From Alphaproteobacteria bacterium (GTDB lineage Bacteria; Pseudomonadota; Alphaproteobacteria; Caulobacterales; Hyphomonadaceae): a DNA stretch of 64,000 nucleotides. This document shows, piece by piece, positions 63,837 to 64,000 of the stretch. The notes under the pieces were generated by a model. The model did no database searches, was not told where the DNA came from, and saw only the letters and a program-made list of their open reading frames with translations. The stretch lies in the NCBI GenBank assembly GCA_018222605.1, contig JAAEZZ010000004.1, forward strand, positions 248,001-312,000. Direction: 5' to 3'. Within the stretch, counting starts at the first letter, position 1. The number at the start of each line of letters is the position of its first letter. Position numbers and translations under genes: made by a program.

Positions 63837-64000
63837 ATGAAACGCCATGCGACCGCCCAATGGAAAGGCAATCTCAAAGAAGGCGCCGGATCTCTCGACA
63901 CCCAAAGCGGCGCGCTGATGGATCACGGCTATTCCTTCAAGGCCCGCTTTGAGGATGAGAACGGCAAATCCGGCACCAATCCGGAAGAATTGCTGGCCGC
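63837..64000 (+). CDS. OsmC family protein, 5' end only
   Basis: The first 54 residues from ATG 63837, which follows AAAGGA, read [18 protein letters not shown] followed by a SLDTQSGAL strand and end in [11 protein letters not shown]. This is the typical OsmC N-terminus. OsmC proteins detoxify organic hydroperoxides using two Cys that lie beyond the window edge. It is divergent from the beta-lactamase-family gene, with a shared 199-bp promoter region. Confidence 0.85.
   Translation, partial: MKRHATAQWKGNLKEGAGSLDTQSGALMDHGYSFKARFEDENGKSGTNPEELLA

Overview
The window is high-GC bacterial chromosome. The gene set points to an alphaproteobacterium of the Caulobacterales/Hyphomonadaceae type (Hyphomonas-like). 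The pointers are a polar muramidase-like SpmX homologue, a TonB-receptor/SapC/JmjC/tryptophan-halogenase locus, alphaproteobacterial ParE and short GltX, complete leucine-catabolism genes, and several DUF805 and DUF817 membrane proteins. No phage, transposase, IS element or CRISPR array was seen. Three tRNA genes are present: Val-TAC, Leu-GAG and Leu-TAA. The species assignment is an inference; no rRNA is present.

Layout. 1-5.2 kb: cell-shape genes mreB and the 5' end of mreC, a large GT-C/STT3-like membrane protein, and a histidine-kinase-like protein whose phospho-acceptor His is Ala. 5.4-13.5 kb: a flavin amine oxidase converging on a four-gene locus (TonB-dependent receptor, SapC, JmjC/cupin, tryptophan halogenase), with a perfect LacI-type palindrome upstream of the receptor. 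13.6-21.5 kb: tRNA-Val, lon, an Old Yellow Enzyme relative, parE and a PAS-GGDEF diguanylate cyclase. 21.5-28 kb: a DUF559 nuclease-like gene between identical 35-bp palindromic repeats, then nadE, a lipoprotein, gltX and two small orphan genes.

28-38.3 kb holds the leucine/isovalerate pathway on the minus strand: mccA (liuD), methylglutaconyl-CoA hydratase (liuC), mccB (liuB) and isovaleryl-CoA dehydrogenase (ivd/liuA). They are interleaved with a DUF817 protein, an EF-hand protein, a flavodoxin-fold quinone reductase and a cNMP-binding patatin phospholipase. 38.3-46 kb: spmX, mgtE, a marR gene with repeated palindromic boxes and a structured leader/terminator in its divergent intergenic region, a TPR protein, tRNA-Leu, lipB and four consecutive DUF805-type membrane proteins. 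46-58 kb: propionyl-CoA carboxylase alpha subunit, membrane proteins, a small K+-channel-like protein, an SDR, a TorF-type porin, a CPA2 antiporter with a non-canonical RCK domain, a two-domain M16 lipoprotein protease and an MlaC-type protein. 58-64 kb: tRNA-Leu, thiolase and crotonase, a CinA/MoaB-domain protein coupled to a membrane protein, a beta-lactamase-family lipoprotein, and the 5' end of an osmC-type gene.

Most genes are core metabolism or envelope functions. The parts least explained by known biology are the halogenase/SapC/JmjC/TonB locus with its operator, the marR-TPR intergenic RNA structure, the DUF559-repeat island, the DUF805 quartet, and the two proteins with degenerate key sites (pseudo-histidine kinase and RCK antiporter).
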